Notes: a model not told the origin generated them from the sequence alone. 64,000 nt of DNA from Sipunculus nudus (GCA_026874595.1 CM049313.1:47748159-47812158); one strand, 5' to 3'; shown: positions 36,006 to 49,782, counted from the first letter of the stretch. A program made the numbers and translations.

Positions 36006-38229
36006 TATCAAACATTTTCAGCAAGAAACATAGGAAAAATAGAGTTTCCTCGCACAATTGTGTTTCATTGGCTTACTTGTCATGTCCGTCTGTTCTCCTA
36101 GTGGCATCTAAAGTTCGCCTTTAAGACGTTTATCAGTACAGATGTTATGTATTGTCGTGTGATCGACTGGTTGAGGAAGGTATAACACTTGTCGGTGCCT
36201 CCAAGATAAGCAGACGCGTAAACGATGATTAAGGAATTTATTACCATCAGTCTTCGTTATAACTGAAAATAAATGTTCAATGTACATAGAGCTAACATTC
36301 AAATATGCATTGCATGTTTTATCAATCAATCTGGGACCTCAGTAAGACATGCATTTTACTTTATAATCCATTATTTTACCGCTAATAAATGTATCATTTT
36401 CTCGCGGTCCATATTTATCTGCATATTTGGAACTGCTTGTAGACAGCAGATGAAACTAGTGCTCAAAACCTTTTTTTTTTTTTTGGGGGGGGGGAGAAAT
36501 CAAATATATAATTACAGGAGGAAATGTGATTAAGGATTCACATACCAAGAAGCACACCAACAAAGTGTAAAATATGACTTGTTTATCTCCCCTAAAAAAT
36601 GCTAACATAATGGGGAAGGGGGGGGGGGGGGAGGACTGTAAACAAGATCGAGGTTTTATTACATAACATTCTACTCAGTATATGAGGTTAAGGAAAAAGG
36701 AACTATTTATTAAACTAAAGATTTGACCAATCCTAAAGCGAACAATGCAGTCAATACCGAGCTCGGAGGTTATGGCGCCACCAACATGTGGCCCGTCCAG
36801 CAAGCCAGCAGAAAATAAGGAATTTTCGTCACGGAAGTGTATACATATAATATATATATAAATGTATATATTATATATATATATATATATTTATATATAC
36901 TTATATATATTATTTATATATTTGTGTGTGTGTTCAAGAAAAAATATATTCACAGAGCTTTTAATCAGAAAATAATACACAAACACAAAGGACGCGTATC
37001 GTCAATACGTATCGGATATCACTTTAAGTGTATTGCAAATTGTAACTGAATAGACTGACCGATACTGAGCCCTAACAATTATTATTCAATGTTAACCATT
37101 ATATTGTAAACACAATTGTTCAATGAAAAATAAAATAAAAATACATGGGATAACGGTCTAAATAAAAAAATACATTAAATTATAGGGGAATTTTTTTCAT
37201 TGAAAAATAATAAAATATACAGGAAGCATATGGGTCATCCCTGCATCTACATATTTGTTCTGATCCATCTTTCAGGTTCTAAGATAGAAAGCCATTACCC
37301 AAAACCTTGACCTTAATCCCCAAATACACGTGCAACTTGACTTCTTGTAACTTTCATACTACAGTCTGGGATCCCAATATATACCCCACTCCAACTAACA
37401 TTTTCGCAATTTGCATATTACACTAAAACTATTAAAAGTATCGCTACCAAAATGGCCACTACACTCCTGCTTTATAAATGACACATGCCTGTAAAAGTTT
37501 TAAATGTCTATGCCAAATGGTGTATCTTGAAACATAGCCTTAATGAATAGAGTCACTTATCTCAGATGGTTCCAATTAAGTAAATTCAAAAGGTTTACAA
37601 CAGTTATGTTGGGAACAAGATCCGGTTATAACTTTTTTATCTATGTGTCTGTCCCCCTTACGGATAAAAAGAAAAATCGACATTCTGTAAAAACGCACTT
37701 TTTGACCCCTGTGACCTTAAAAAAACGATCAGCGTCACTGAAACTGGGTCAAATTAATTTGACAGAAGTAAGATATATCCTGAGTAAGTATCAATCATGT
37801 AAATGAATAATGTCAAAAACAATTGTTTCAAACTATGGATAGATGGAGATAATTTTAGCTATAATTGTTCATACAGACTTAATGGTTAATCTGTCAGAAT
37901 AACTTTACACAGGAATTGCGGGTGAAAAAGAAAGAGGAGCTCGGCAGTTTACTAAGTCTCTAGTGTTTTTGTCATATTTATTCCCAAGATGAGGAATTAT
38001 TAGGTGAATCAATTAAATAATCGGTTATTAATTACTGATTTAGTCAGGTTGTTACACCATGATAAAATAAAAACTGATGAATATTGGAATTCGCGTGCAT
38101 TCAACATTTATTAAAGTATTTTGATATAAATTAAAAGAAGAAACTTAAGAATATTTCATTTCAGTAGGCTGTTTTAATCATTAACTATATCGATCAATTA
38201 TAAATATAAGAAAATCCAAAAGGTCCGAC
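36006..38229. other. Non-coding stretch
   Basis: Holds a T/G run near 36470-36493, a G-run near 36617-36631 and interrupted (TA)n at 36846-36925. No gene recognised. Confidence 0.4.
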
Positions 38230-38640
38230 TCGCAGTGACACATACCGTGGTTGCCTTTTTGTTCGCGAGGGTTTCAAATTCGCGATATTCACACTAGGAG
38301 AATTATGGCGAAAATAAAACTTTTGCGAAATAAGAGGTGCCATCCTCGAAGGCAAAGTTGATAAGTAAAAGGTTGTCATTTTGAATAAGAATAGATTGTG
38401 CATGTTCATAGACTGTTATTTAAGTAATATCAGATCTTTACAATATTTGTTGTTTCTTAAATTTTGTGCACATAATATTTTTAATAATTAATTCACATAA
38501 TAATGGTTATACTCTGTGTAAAGGTTTTTTTGTATCGTGAGATCGCGAAACCCTCGCATCCCCCGCAAAACAATTAAAAGTGAATGTCGCGAAATTTTAA
38601 CCTCGCGAAAATGAAGCTAAATACAGCATCACCTACCCGT
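38230..38640. repeat. TCGCGA-rich dispersed repeat
   Basis: 'ttcgcgagggttt', 'attcgcgatatt', 'tggcgaaaataaaa' at the left and 'tcgcgaaaccctcgc', 'gtcgcgaaattt', 'cctcgcgaaaatgaa' at the right form roughly inverted arms. Such TCGCGAAAAT motifs are common in short dispersed repeats of marine invertebrates. Ends are undefined. Confidence 0.35.
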
Positions 38641-39894
38641 AAACATGTATGAGAAATTCGTCCCTGAAGATATGTTATTTACCCATAACAATAGGTAGTT
38701 CGAGCCATGACAAAATTTTATAATTTCCCTAGTCTCAAATTAAACCTTGTGATGTCCTTTAATTTCCTGTATCACCAACTTCACGACCGCTTCTGTTGAA
38801 AGCGAAGCTTCAATCTCTGTCAGCTGTGGCGCCCTCATGCGGCGGTAAACTTCAAGAAACCGGTTACAAAGAGAGAAAAAAAATCAGTAGTATGATACGT
38901 GGCTGTATTCATTTATTTTTTTCCCTAAATATCATCTACAAAAGTTCTGAAAAAAATGCCCCTAAAATCAGTCCTAAACAAGCATTTGGACAACATGTCT
39001 ATGATTTACAACATGTTAAAGAAATATTTGACTGATACTGACAAATTTGTTTGAGGTTATGCTAAGCATAGATAACAATCATACAATGGGAGGTTTTAGG
39101 GGCATAGGGGGTCAATATTTTGGGATTTTTTATTCAGAGAGGATGGTCAGTGTTATAATCCCCCTACTATTCATGGCATCATGTTTTATATTTATTGAAC
39201 ATGAAATATATTGAAAATTAGAAATACAGACTTTGGGTCTATATCTGAATTTACTATTGAATATTACATATCTAAACCCTTTACACTCACAAGAATACGA
39301 CTTTACTGGTTAGAGTTTGCTGGAGTCACAGTCTGACCTACAATGCACCGGGGCTTCTAAATACACTAGCAGGGTAAGTTTAAATATAGTGAAGAGGACA
39401 ATGTATTATGTTAAAGTATGTTGGATAAAAATTGTTTCAAGATAAATTACATAAACATGGATTTTTAAATGGTAAGGACTTTACGGAATAAGTAATATTT
39501 TGTAAACATGCGCATGTGAAATGTAAACAGAAGGAGTTTCTTTGAAATGTAAGATATTTGATTTCGAAGTTTGACACTTGAGACAAGTAGTGCAGCATTT
39601 CCGAATAGAAGCGACCTCTGGCGGAGGGATGGATAGGACTTGTACTAAAATTGGGAAGTAAAGACATGAAAAAATGAAAAACACGAAAAGTAAACATGAA
39701 AAACCAGGCCCCCTCCATCTCACGTCCAAAAGAACACACTGTTGTCGCCAAAGGTCTGACGTTAATATTGAAACACACACCACCAAGACTAAATTTTTGC
39801 AAACTGTTGACAGAATTTAAAACAAAATAATTACACTGGCACATAATGATTGAATTTGCTTCTGAATATCAAATGGGACAGATCTCTAGCTAAA
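38641..39894. other. Non-coding stretch
   Basis: Two overlapping minus-strand frames at 39437-39844 have no recognisable domain and look accidental. Nothing else is supported. Confidence 0.35.
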
Positions 39895-40312
39895 CAGGGG
39901 TGCAGCCAAAAGGGGGGGGGCAGGGGCCATAGTTTTGATTAATTTTCTAAACACAATAAATTGCACTTGCAGTTATTAATTTATTGATAATTTATTGATA
40001 ATTCTATATTTCATCCTGCATTAATATTAACTATACTACTATATACCCTCAGTCGTTTTGACAAATATTGAAAACATGGACAGTGCAGTAAATTTCTTTT
40101 TTTAATATTTTTCACAATTTTGTTTTTTTGTTATTTGTAAAATAGGAGGTTTTAAAGATATGTGCCCAAAAACATTACAATGTCAATATCAAGGGAAAGT
40201 GAATTATTAACTCTCTCTCTCTTATTCACATATATATATGTATATAAATAAATCTTCATTTGCCCTATAATGTTCGGCTCCCTCCCCTCTCTCAATTCTG
40301 GCTACGCCCCTG
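39895..40312. mobile_element. Short hAT-like MITE
   Basis: 418 bp. The left end CAGGGGTGCAGCCAAAAGG and the right end, inverted, CAGGGGCGTAGCCAGAATTG form TIRs of the same type as the outer element at 29.48 kb. Flanks GCTAAA and ACTAAA differ at one base, consistent with a 5-6-bp target-site duplication. No coding capacity. Confidence 0.7.
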
Positions 40313-41574
40313 ACTAAATGTAATTGCTTCTTCCAGGAGGGAATGCGAGCAATTCCTTTTAGTGTGTGTGCGTGTGTGTTTGTTCATATTATAGCTCGCG
40401 CAATCATGATCGAAATCTCACAAAATTTTCAGGGCATTTCTGGAATGAGCTAATGAAGAATCGACTAGATTTTGGTGTTGATCCGCCTCAAGATCTGATT
40501 CATGGAAGGCCTTCAAGCATGATCAAAAATGTAAAGTGACTTACGCAATAATGAACCTTGGAATATGGGCCGAATAAGAGAATGTAAACACATTTTACTA
40601 GTGCATCCTCCATTATGGACATACCACATGGCGAGGGCCTGCATTCCTGCAAATGCATATTTATAAATTTGAAATATATTTGTTACTGGACTCGATAGTT
40701 GGACTTTGTTTTAAACGCCTTAGACTCGAAATGGACTTGGACTCGAATTTTTGGACTCGGACTTGAATAGTGTAGACTCGGAGTTGCACTTAGGACACGG
40801 ATTGTCTGGACATGACATCAACACTAATATTTGAGGTCTAGTCAAAAACCTAGCAGAAAAAAAAATTTCGACGGTGCTGCACTCTGTTCGACCCAAAACA
40901 TTTTGACCAAAATATTGATATAGGAATAAAACATATAATTCCCCATAAGCCTATTACGTTGAGAGAAGAGAAGCTTAATTAAGATGCCTGCCTGGATTTC
41001 ACATTCCTTCGGTTTCATATGAAGTCTTGGTTCATGCAGTAGTTAACAACGTGTGTTTTTTTAAACATTTTGCACTGGCGGAATGGCGTTATCGAAATCG
41101 TTAGCTCGTCAGCGCCTAAAACCGTTCAAAAACCGTTGTTCAATGCAACGTTTGATCACTTGATAAACTAGAAATCTGTATCCCAGTGGATACATGCCTG
41201 CACCATGCGAGCACAATGTTCGGCGAATATAATGGACACCGTCACTCCGAGGTGCTGGCTCGACCGTAACCTGAACATGTGACCGAGCCACGATATGCGG
41301 AGCTTGTAGCTAGACCTTCTGTATGTTCACTTATATCTTTTGCCCATATTCCCAGGTTAACTCGTGCATAAGTGACCGTACATTTGTGAATATTCTTAGA
41401 TGACGCTCCAGCAACCGGAAAAGATGCTTAAACAAAACCAAAATCTAATCGAAAGTTCCATGGCTCATTTGCGTCATGCCCTGAAATTTTATCAGATTCC
41501 TTTCATGACTTCGTCTGTTATGTTGCAAAATATTATTATGAAGTCATATATCGCGGGCATATCATTCAGAGCAA
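40313..41574. other. Non-coding stretch
   Basis: Contains a degenerate short tandem of 'gactcgga/gacttgga' at about 40685-40800. No gene recognised. Confidence 0.35.
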
Positions 41575-42640
41575 TACCTGATGGAAACAGCGGTTTCGGT
41601 TACCATGTATTTTTGTAGGTGTTTTCCTGCTAAACTGGGCCGTCCCGGCACTGCAGATGCCCAAATACAAAACTATACCTGTACCAAAATCCATTTTTCA
41701 GCTACCATGAAGGTCAGTAATGTTGAGCTATGGACAGAAAGTACGATTACTACCATAAGTATATGTAAATAAATGTATATACAGCATGATCCCCTTGGAC
41801 AGAAAGTATTAATATATAAGAATAAAATTTATGTACGTAAGGATTTTTTTTTAGAACCATGCTTATACCGCTATTATGGGAGGATAAAGAGATGTACAAT
41901 ACGTGTATGGATATAACAAAATGCAAACAGAAGTTAAAATTTAGTAATCTTAATTGAAACTCATCTCGTAAACATCGGTATTTATACCGAGTCTTGGCCG
42001 AAATTTTTATCTTCCTGTATCTCGAAGGCATGCAGAAGATGCCACCAAGCTGTTTCATGAGATTGCTATCACTATATTAAAGTAAATACATGTATAGTAA
42101 TTGTTACAAAAGTGTAACGTGTGGAGATTTTTTCTTATTAGAATGGTACATGCACCTGATTTCAATAAAAAAAACACGAAGAATATACACTGGTACTATG
42201 TGGGTTAGGTTCGATTCTGTAAAATCAGGTGATAAATTTTTCATTTTATTTTATGGAAGGGATAAGCAGTGTTCAGGTATAATATCATATAAAGCAAGCT
42301 AACAAGATAACGTCACATTTTTCCCACAAGTGAAATACTTTATATCATAAAATGAGTGGTCCCAGTAGCCCGTAGTGTATAATAAAAAATATAAATGAAT
42401 AAAAAAATATAACTTAATTATATTATGGAATAGTCCTCACCCTTCATTGACCATTGGGGTTTGCAAAATGCAGGTGGATCCAGTTTCGGAGACGGCAGCT
42501 CATCATTGTTGCTGTATATGGTTTGTTGTAGAATTAAGGCAAACAGATCATTCATATCTATCTGGAGACGAACTAGAACACATATACATTTACCAACAAA
42601 AAATATTTGCGGGATTATGCCCTATTAAGCTGAATAATTA
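41575..42640 (+). repeat. Segmental duplication, copy 1
   Basis: It shares ordered phrases with 45208-45672 plus 49291-49560: 'acctgatggaaac', 'aaaatg(c/t)agacaaaagtt'-like sequence, 'ctcatctcgta', and further on 'caagataacgt(c/a)aca' and 'tataaaatga'. Copy 2 is interrupted by a 3.6-kb Helentron-like array. Purpose unknown; no coding pattern seen. Confidence 0.5.
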
Positions 42641-44300
42641 ATAATTTTAATATTTCCCCATTGGGTGCCCTATTTCTTTTGTGCTGCAAGGTCCTCCACG
42701 CCTGTGACGCTTTTTCAGGAGGCACCTCGGGGGTTTTCACTGGCCTCTAAGACCGTGGCCAGGGTGCATGTCCTGCCCAAAAGGCATTTCCGTGCCATTC
42801 GCGGTCACGCGGGTCCACTATAATCCCCATTGATTCCCCATATCCATTGTTACGCCTCTAAAGGAATTTTCTCTCTCATAAGGAAGTAATTTTTTTTACC
42901 AAAGACCACATGACTCCGCTTTCAATGCGAGGGCTTTTCAGTTTGGTCAACACTGGGCAGTGAGTCTAGTGGTGTGACTATTGTTTGACAAATTTTTTAT
43001 GGGTTACAGGTATGTTGATTTTGATACATTCAAAAATATCTTTCCAAGAAAACCATGTTTTCAAAAGTACGGCCAAGTCATGTGTTTTAATGATTATTTT
43101 TCAAAAAGAGGGCCACAATCTAATTATCATTCAGGTTGGGGTGGAGGGGGGGGGGGGGGGGGGGTCACAGACATTTGTTTAATTCCGTTGTCTGTAGGGA
43201 CGGGGACACATGTATAAAATATATTACCCGTACATCTATAAATTGATGATTAACTACAATCTGTAGTGAGGGCGTACAGACCTCCATCAGAATATCCGTT
43301 AATATCAGTCATGTGTTCACGTGTATGCATTTCATATGTGAACATTGTCATGCTTCAGTATCACGAGTTCGTTTTGCGAGTGGCAGAATAAATAAATACG
43401 AATGGGTGGCTTCCACACGGGGACAAAGGAATGGTCTTTTGCCATAATGGTTTATAATAATATATATATTGTAGTGATTCTTATTACCCCCAAAATTAAA
43501 TGGACTCTTGATATGTCTTTATCCTAATCCTCTACAAATGTTCAGCAAAACATTTTTCGCCTGGCACCCCTTTACAGGAGGCGACCTGTAATCCTAACTG
43601 AACCCCATTACCATTATATCGCCTGTTAAGGAATTTTACTCCGTCAAAAGGAAGTAAAGATTTAAAATTCAAGCGCGGAATACAATCTTTGAATAGGGAA
43701 CACTTTCCGTTGAGTGGACACAAAGAGCTGAGACCCTTTATACGATCACCGTTTTATAGGTTTACAGGTATATGTTGATTTTTATACATTCAGAAGTATC
43801 TTTCCATGATAACCATGCTTTAAACAGGTCGGCCGATTTATTGGTTGTTTGAAAAAGTGTTTTCAAAAGGAAGTCCCCGGGGGGGGGGGGGGGGGGGGGT
43901 CGCACACACTTCTAAGGGTCCTCAATCTCTTTGGGACTTTGAAACCCCTGAGTCTACTAAACAGTCGTTCGTTCAAACGTGCACGTTTCATGTAAAACAT
44001 TATCATGGTTCAGAAATACGGGTTCATCAGGCGAGTGGCAAAACACCTGCATACGAATGGCCGACTTCTAGTCGGGGACAAAGGCCCCTTATAATTATTC
44101 CTTTGTGGAATTGTGATTATGGCACTTAAGAAAAAAAATTATTATGGCGATTCCGATTACCTCCAAAAATGTAATGGATTACGGATGCAGTTTTACTTTA
44201 CCCCTCTACAAATTTTCAGCAAATCTGTATATTACATTTTGCGTTAATTTGCTGAAAGACAATACAACGAACCAAGGCTGAAGTGGTTTTTTTTGCTAAA
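42641..44300 (+). repeat. Diverged tandem duplication (~750 bp units)
   Basis: Two units share 'aggaattttctctctcataaggaag'-like segments, 'acaggtatgttgattttgatacattca', 'atctttcca', 'aaccatg' and 'aagt(a)cggccaa', in the same order (first near 42.85-43.15 kb, second near 43.63-43.87 kb). Both have a long G-run at the equivalent position (43146-43164 and 43879-43899) and a following 'catgtgttcacgtg'/'cacgtttcatgt' segment. Frames crossing the G-runs are artefactual. Confidence 0.5.
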
Positions 44301-45207
44301 TGCTTTTTTATCGAAATATATCAATCTGCTGTCTTTTTATCTGGGAGAGTTGTCAATTTTGCATCAGACCTGCTTATTCCATGACAATTTACAGTACTTA
44401 AATTTAATACTGTTGGAATATATTTTTCTGGGCCTATCTTTTTCACATTGGCAGTTATACGTTTCGTGTACAAGAGACTTCAACGACATATGCATGTGTA
44501 TACAAATAACGCATGTGTCTGTTAACATGCCTTAGACTATACCTTCAACTGACAACACTGAATAAACATCGTGTTTCACGATGTCGCCTGAGCTTCAACT
44601 AATACAAATCAACTTTCATGTGATTTCACGGTAGAATGCTTCTTTATACAATCGTTATATCTATGATATTTCCCAAACAATAAAGCTGTCGGACCATGTT
44701 GTTTATATCGGGGGAAAAACTTCTCACTTAAAAATTCGTACACGCTTTATATGCCTCATGTCTCTTTCCAGATTTATTTTTTGAGTGTTTTCTGGAATAG
44801 ATAATTTTTCTTTCTATGTTGATATTTCGGGGAAGATGTTCCTGGAGAATTCTAGGAGAAGTAATCTTTGTATCATATAAGTGAAACACATGACAAAAAG
44901 TTCCGCAAAAACCTTAGGATTAAAAAAAGCGTCCTTTAGTTCCTATCAGCTCATTATAAAAATATGCATCAGACAGAGCCGTGGATTTTCCACAGGTGCA
45001 GCTAGTTATAAATAAATATGCAGTCTTTGGTGACCTGAACTATCTAAAAAACGTGAACATGCCATCCATAATCCATAACTGAAAAATCTATTCTTCAGTA
45101 TGATATGAATGCTCAGATTTCTTACAGAAACAGGCACACACACACACACGCATCCACACTGTGAGCTCAAAATTTATATTACGAAGAAAATATGAATCGC
45201 CCCAGTA
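44301..45207. other. Non-coding stretch
   Basis: Nothing recognisable except a short (AC)n near 45132-45148. Confidence 0.35.
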
Positions 45208-45672
45208 CCTGATGGAAACGGTTCAGATATTATTTGTTTCCCGCTTTTCTAGTAGACGGCGGCACTAGTACAAGGGAACTATAGTTTTCATCTGACATAG
45301 GGCCGTCTCCATCACATGGCCATACAGTGTTAATATTTAATGTTATATTAATGACTTAAAAATCAATATTTAAGAATGGGATTTAATGTCTGCATAGAAG
45401 GCATACACGGAAATTTCATAAGACCCGTGTAAATATACCGCTTGCATGGGAAATAAACAGTGGTACACGAATATCTTGACCGTTACAAAATGTAGACAAA
45501 AGTTAAACGCAGTAATTTCTCTTGAATTGCATCTCGTATCTGTATATGCAGGCCAAGGAAAAGAGAAGAATCACGGTGATAAACTATGGCGCCATCACCT
45601 TGAATGATTAAATTCAAGTAATTGCTATGTAAGAGGCGCAGAAATTTATTAACAAGACTGGCATACCTGATT
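45208..45672 (+). repeat. Segmental duplication, copy 2 (left part)
   Basis: Diverged counterpart of the left part of 41575-42640. It ends where the Helentron-like head TTTTTAGCTCAGCTGACTG begins; the homology appears to resume at 49291. Confidence 0.45.
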
Positions 45673-48600
45673 TTTAGCTCAGCTGACTGAAAGTCATCTC
45701 TTTGTCCGTCGTCCATCTGTCTGTCGTCTCTCCGTTAACAGGGAACAAATTGTAACCACTGAACGTAGAATCTTCTTGTTTAACATCCAAGGAGTTCCAT
45801 GGAAAATCACCTTGGAAACCAGTAATTCGGTCTCTGTTACCCATATCGTCTGATATATGGGACTCAAAAATACCCCCAGAATAAAAAAAAAATATATACA
45901 AAGGCTCGAATATCTGAACATCTGAACAATTAATACATTGATCAACAAGATTCTTTGCATGCATATTGATCATGGAGTGTTTCATCATTTCCTGTAGGCT
46001 GGTTTTTAGCTCAGATGACTGAAAGTGATAGTGATCAACCTTTGTCCGGCGTCTGTCCGTCTAGCTGTCCGTCTGTCAGTCCGTCCATTAACCAGGCATA
46101 AATCGTAACCGCTGGTCCTGGAATCTTCTAACTTAACATCCAGAGAGGTCCATGGGAAATCTTGTTAGAAACCTGAAATTAGGTCTCTGTTACAAATATT
46201 CTTCGAGCTATGGGGCTCCGAAGTACCCCCCGAATAATGAAAAATATGATACAAAAGGTCCAGTATCTGTACAACTAATGCATTGATCACCATGATTCTT
46301 TGCATGGATATTGATCATGGAGTGTTTCATCAATTTCTGCAGATTGGTAGCGCCACCTGTTTTTTTTTATTTTTGCATAATTTTTTTCTCTATTTTTGAG
46401 ACCTTAAAAGATGCCTTCATCTGTTAAAAGTTTACAAATCGTAACAACTGAACCTAGAAACTCCTTTCTTTACCTGCAGGGAGGCCCACAAAAAGTCTCC
46501 TTGGAAACATGGAGTGTTTCATCATCGACACCTGCGTTTTTTTTAATTTTTACGCATTTTTACTATTTTTGATACCTTCAAAAACCTAAAATTAGATCTC
46601 TGTTACCCAAAACCTCTGAGCTATGGGGCTTCGAAGTACCCCTCAGAATAATGGAAAATTTGACACAAAAGCTCAATAATCTCAACAACTAAAGCTCCAA
46701 TAACTGAAGAACTAATTGATCACCATGATTCTTTGAATGCATATTGATCATGGAGTGTTTCATCATCGACACCTGCGTTTTTTTTTAATTTTTACGCATT
46801 TTTACTATTTTTGAAACCTTCAAAAACCTAAAATTAGATCTCTGTTACCCAAAACCTCTGAGCTATGGGGCTTCGAAGTACCCCTCAGAAAAATGGAAAA
46901 TTTGATACAAAAGCTCAATAATCTCAACAACTGATACGTTGATCACCATGATTCTTTGCATGCATATGGAGTGTTTCATCAGTTCCTTCAGACTGGTGGC
47001 GCCACCTTGATTTTTTAATTTTTTTACAGATTTTTCCCTTTATTCTTGAGACCTTTAATGATGTGGTCTTCTGTTAACAGGACCTGAAATAAGGTCTCTA
47101 TTACCCATGTTCTCCAAGCTATGAGGCTTATAAGCACCCCTCAGAATAATTGAAAATTTGATACCAAAGCATGGCACAAATCATAGCCATTGGACCTTGA
47201 ATCTTCTAACTTGACATCCTGAGAGTTTCTCAAAAGTTTTCAGAAACCTGAAATTAGGTCACTGTGACGTATATACTCCGAGTGACGGGGCATGTTTGAG
47301 CAACCCTGAAAAAAAATGCAAAATACACAAATTACCGGATTCATCAGGAAAGGCTGGTTGGATTGTCATCAGATTCGGTGTGCTTATGGGTCTTGATGAA
47401 CTTTGGCTAATATGCATGAACTATGATGCCACCTACATTTTCTTAATTAGTTGCCTGTTCAAGGACATATTGTCGAAATGTTAGTCGGCTGAGCGTCATG
47501 ACCCATGGGTCCCTTGTTCAAATGTTTACGCATTTCCCCCCCCCCCCCCCCCCCCCCAAATTTTGAGACTTTCAAAGCAGTAGTTGTCCGTTATCAAGGC
47601 TCAAATCGTAACCACTGGACCAAGAATCTTCGTACTTCACATCCAGGGAGGCCCCTAAAAGATCTCACTGGAAACCTGAAATTAGTTCTTTGTTACCCAT
47701 ATTCTTTGAGCTATGGGGCTCCGAGGTACCCCCGGGATAATCAGAAATTTGATACAAAAGCTCCAATAACTGAAGAACTAATTGATCACCAAGATTCTTT
47801 GAATGCATATTGATCATGGAGTGTTTCATCATCGACACCTACGTTTTTTTAATTTTTACGCATTTTTACTATTTTCGATACCTTCAAAGATATGGGTGCC
47901 TCTCTGTTACCCATATCCTCCGAGCTATGGGGCTCAGATGAACCCCTACCATCCCCAGAATAATTAAAAAATTGGTATAAAAAGCCTCAGTATCTGAACA
48001 ACTTATGTATTGATCACCATGATTCTTTGCATACATGTTCACCATGGAGTGTTTCATCATTTCCTGTATACTGGTGGCGACACCTGCGTTTTTTTTATTT
48101 TTATGCATTTTTACTATTTTTGATTCCTTCAAAGATGTGGGTGCGTATTAAAGGGGCACAAACTGAACCATTGGACCTAGAATCTGCTTTCTTAAAATCA
48201 AGGGAGGTCCATGAAAAATTTCATTGGAAACCTGTAATTAGGTCTATGTTACCCATATCCGGTGAGCTATAGCGCTCGAAAGTATCGCCTTGAATGATTA
48301 AAAATTCGATACAAAAGCTCCAGTATCTGAATGACTGGTGGCGCCACTTTGAATTTTCCAATTTTTAACGATTTTTTTCTCGATTTTTGAGACCTTCAAA
48401 GCAGCAGTTGTCCGTTAACCAGGCACGAAATGGTAATCACTGGACCTAGAATATTCTAACTTCACATCCAGGGAGGTCCTTGAAAAAATGTCTCTGGACA
48501 CCTGAAATTAGGTCTCTGTTACCCATATCCTCCGAGCTATTTGGCTCAGAAGTACTCCCCAGAATAATTAAAAAAATTGATACAAAAGGTCCAGTATCTG

Positions 48601-49290
48601 AACAACTAATGCATTTATCACCATGATTCTTTGCGTGCACATTGATCATGAAGTGTTTCATCATTTCCTGTAGACTGGTGGCGCCACCTGCATTTTTTTC
48701 AATATCTGAGACCTTCAAAGAAGAGGTTGTCTGTTAACAGGGCACAAATGGGCCTAGAATCATCATCTTGTCATCCTGGGAGGTCCATAAAAAATCTATT
48801 GGAATCCTAAAATTAGGTCTCTGTTACCCATATCCTCCGAGCTATGGAGCTCAAATGAACCCCCCCCCCCCGAATAATTAAAAAAATGGTATAAAAAGCC
48901 TCAGTATCTGAACAACTTATGTATTGATCACCATGATTCTTTGCATACATGTTCATCATGGAGTGTTTCATCATTTTCTGTATACTGGTGGCGACACCTG
49001 CGTTTTTTTTTTAATTTTTACGCATTTTTACTATTTTTGATTCCTTCAAAGATGTATTAAAGGGGCACAAACTGAACCTTTTGACCTAGGATCTTCTTTC
49101 TTAAAATCAAGGGAGGTCCATGAAAATTCTCCTAAGAAACCTTTATTTAGGTCTCTGTTACCCATATCCTCCAAGCATAGCTTCAGTTGAATGGGGATAC
49201 CACCTCAAATTTTTTACATTCAGATAATACAATTCGTTTTGTGAATGTCATCTTAGTCAGCTTAGCGTCTTCACCCATGGGTCACTTGTT
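45673..49290 (+). mobile_element. Helentron/pearl-like array with many ~310-340-bp core units
   Basis: Heads TTTTTAGCTCAGCTGACTGA at 45673 and a second at 46004, each followed by TTTGTCCGTC-type microsatellite. Core units read 'gtaaccactggacctagaat', 'cctgaaattaggtctctgtt', 'acccatatcctccgagctat', 'ttgatcaccatgattctttg' and 'actggtggcgccacct', repeated roughly every 310-340 bp (for example near 46345, 46993, 48073, 48676 and 48987). The terminal block with GACCCATGGGTC and CCCTTGTTC occurs at 47486-47519 and a diverged one at 49256-49290. So this is either one expanded element with an internal end, or two elements in tandem. No proteins are encoded. Confidence 0.7.
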
Positions 49291-49560
49291 CGATTTGTAA
49301 TTTAAAAACGACGAGTTTCAAGCATAGAAGCTACCAGTTAGTTCCGAATATGTAAGACTTAATTGGCTGAAGTAAAATTTTAATTTTAGGAAGATATAAA
49401 CTGCGGCAAGGTGAAATATTACATGAGTCATGCTACAAGATAACGTAACATTACTTCATATTATAAAATGATAGCTCCGAACAGTCTGGATTATAAATAA
49501 TAAATAAATAAAATTATATTCAGAAATATATTAAGGTAAAGACCACATCCTAAGTCGCCT
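49291..49560 (+). repeat. Segmental duplication, copy 2 (right part)
   Basis: Resumes similarity to 42230-42425, with 'aaaattttaattttaggaag', 'caagataacgtaacatt' and 'tataaaatga', then AT-rich 'ataaataataaataaataaa'. Confidence 0.45.
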
Positions 49561-49776
49561 CTTCTGGAACCATGAAAGGGTGCTACAGGGGCAGGAAAAA
49601 TACAGATGGAACGGGGATGAGGCTATATGCATTGTTGTATGGACCTAGTTTGGTGTGTATACGCTGCCCGGGGACAGTGGTAGCAGCCATAGCCATGGCA
49701 TCTCGGCATATATGCGAAAAAAAACCCTTACAGTGCCGAGTGGAGAGGTCTCCAGCACTGTACTTTTACCACACAC

Positions 49777-49782
<6 letters not shown>

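Noticed and set aside
39437-39844. 135- and 101-residue minus-strand frames
   Set aside because: Two frames are open over the same DNA, with hydrophobic, cysteine-rich composition but no conserved motif or splice context; probably accidental.
43845-44129. Glycine-rich frames at 43.0-43.2 and 43.85-44.1 kb
   Set aside because: Glycine stretches come from poly-G runs in a non-coding tandem duplication.
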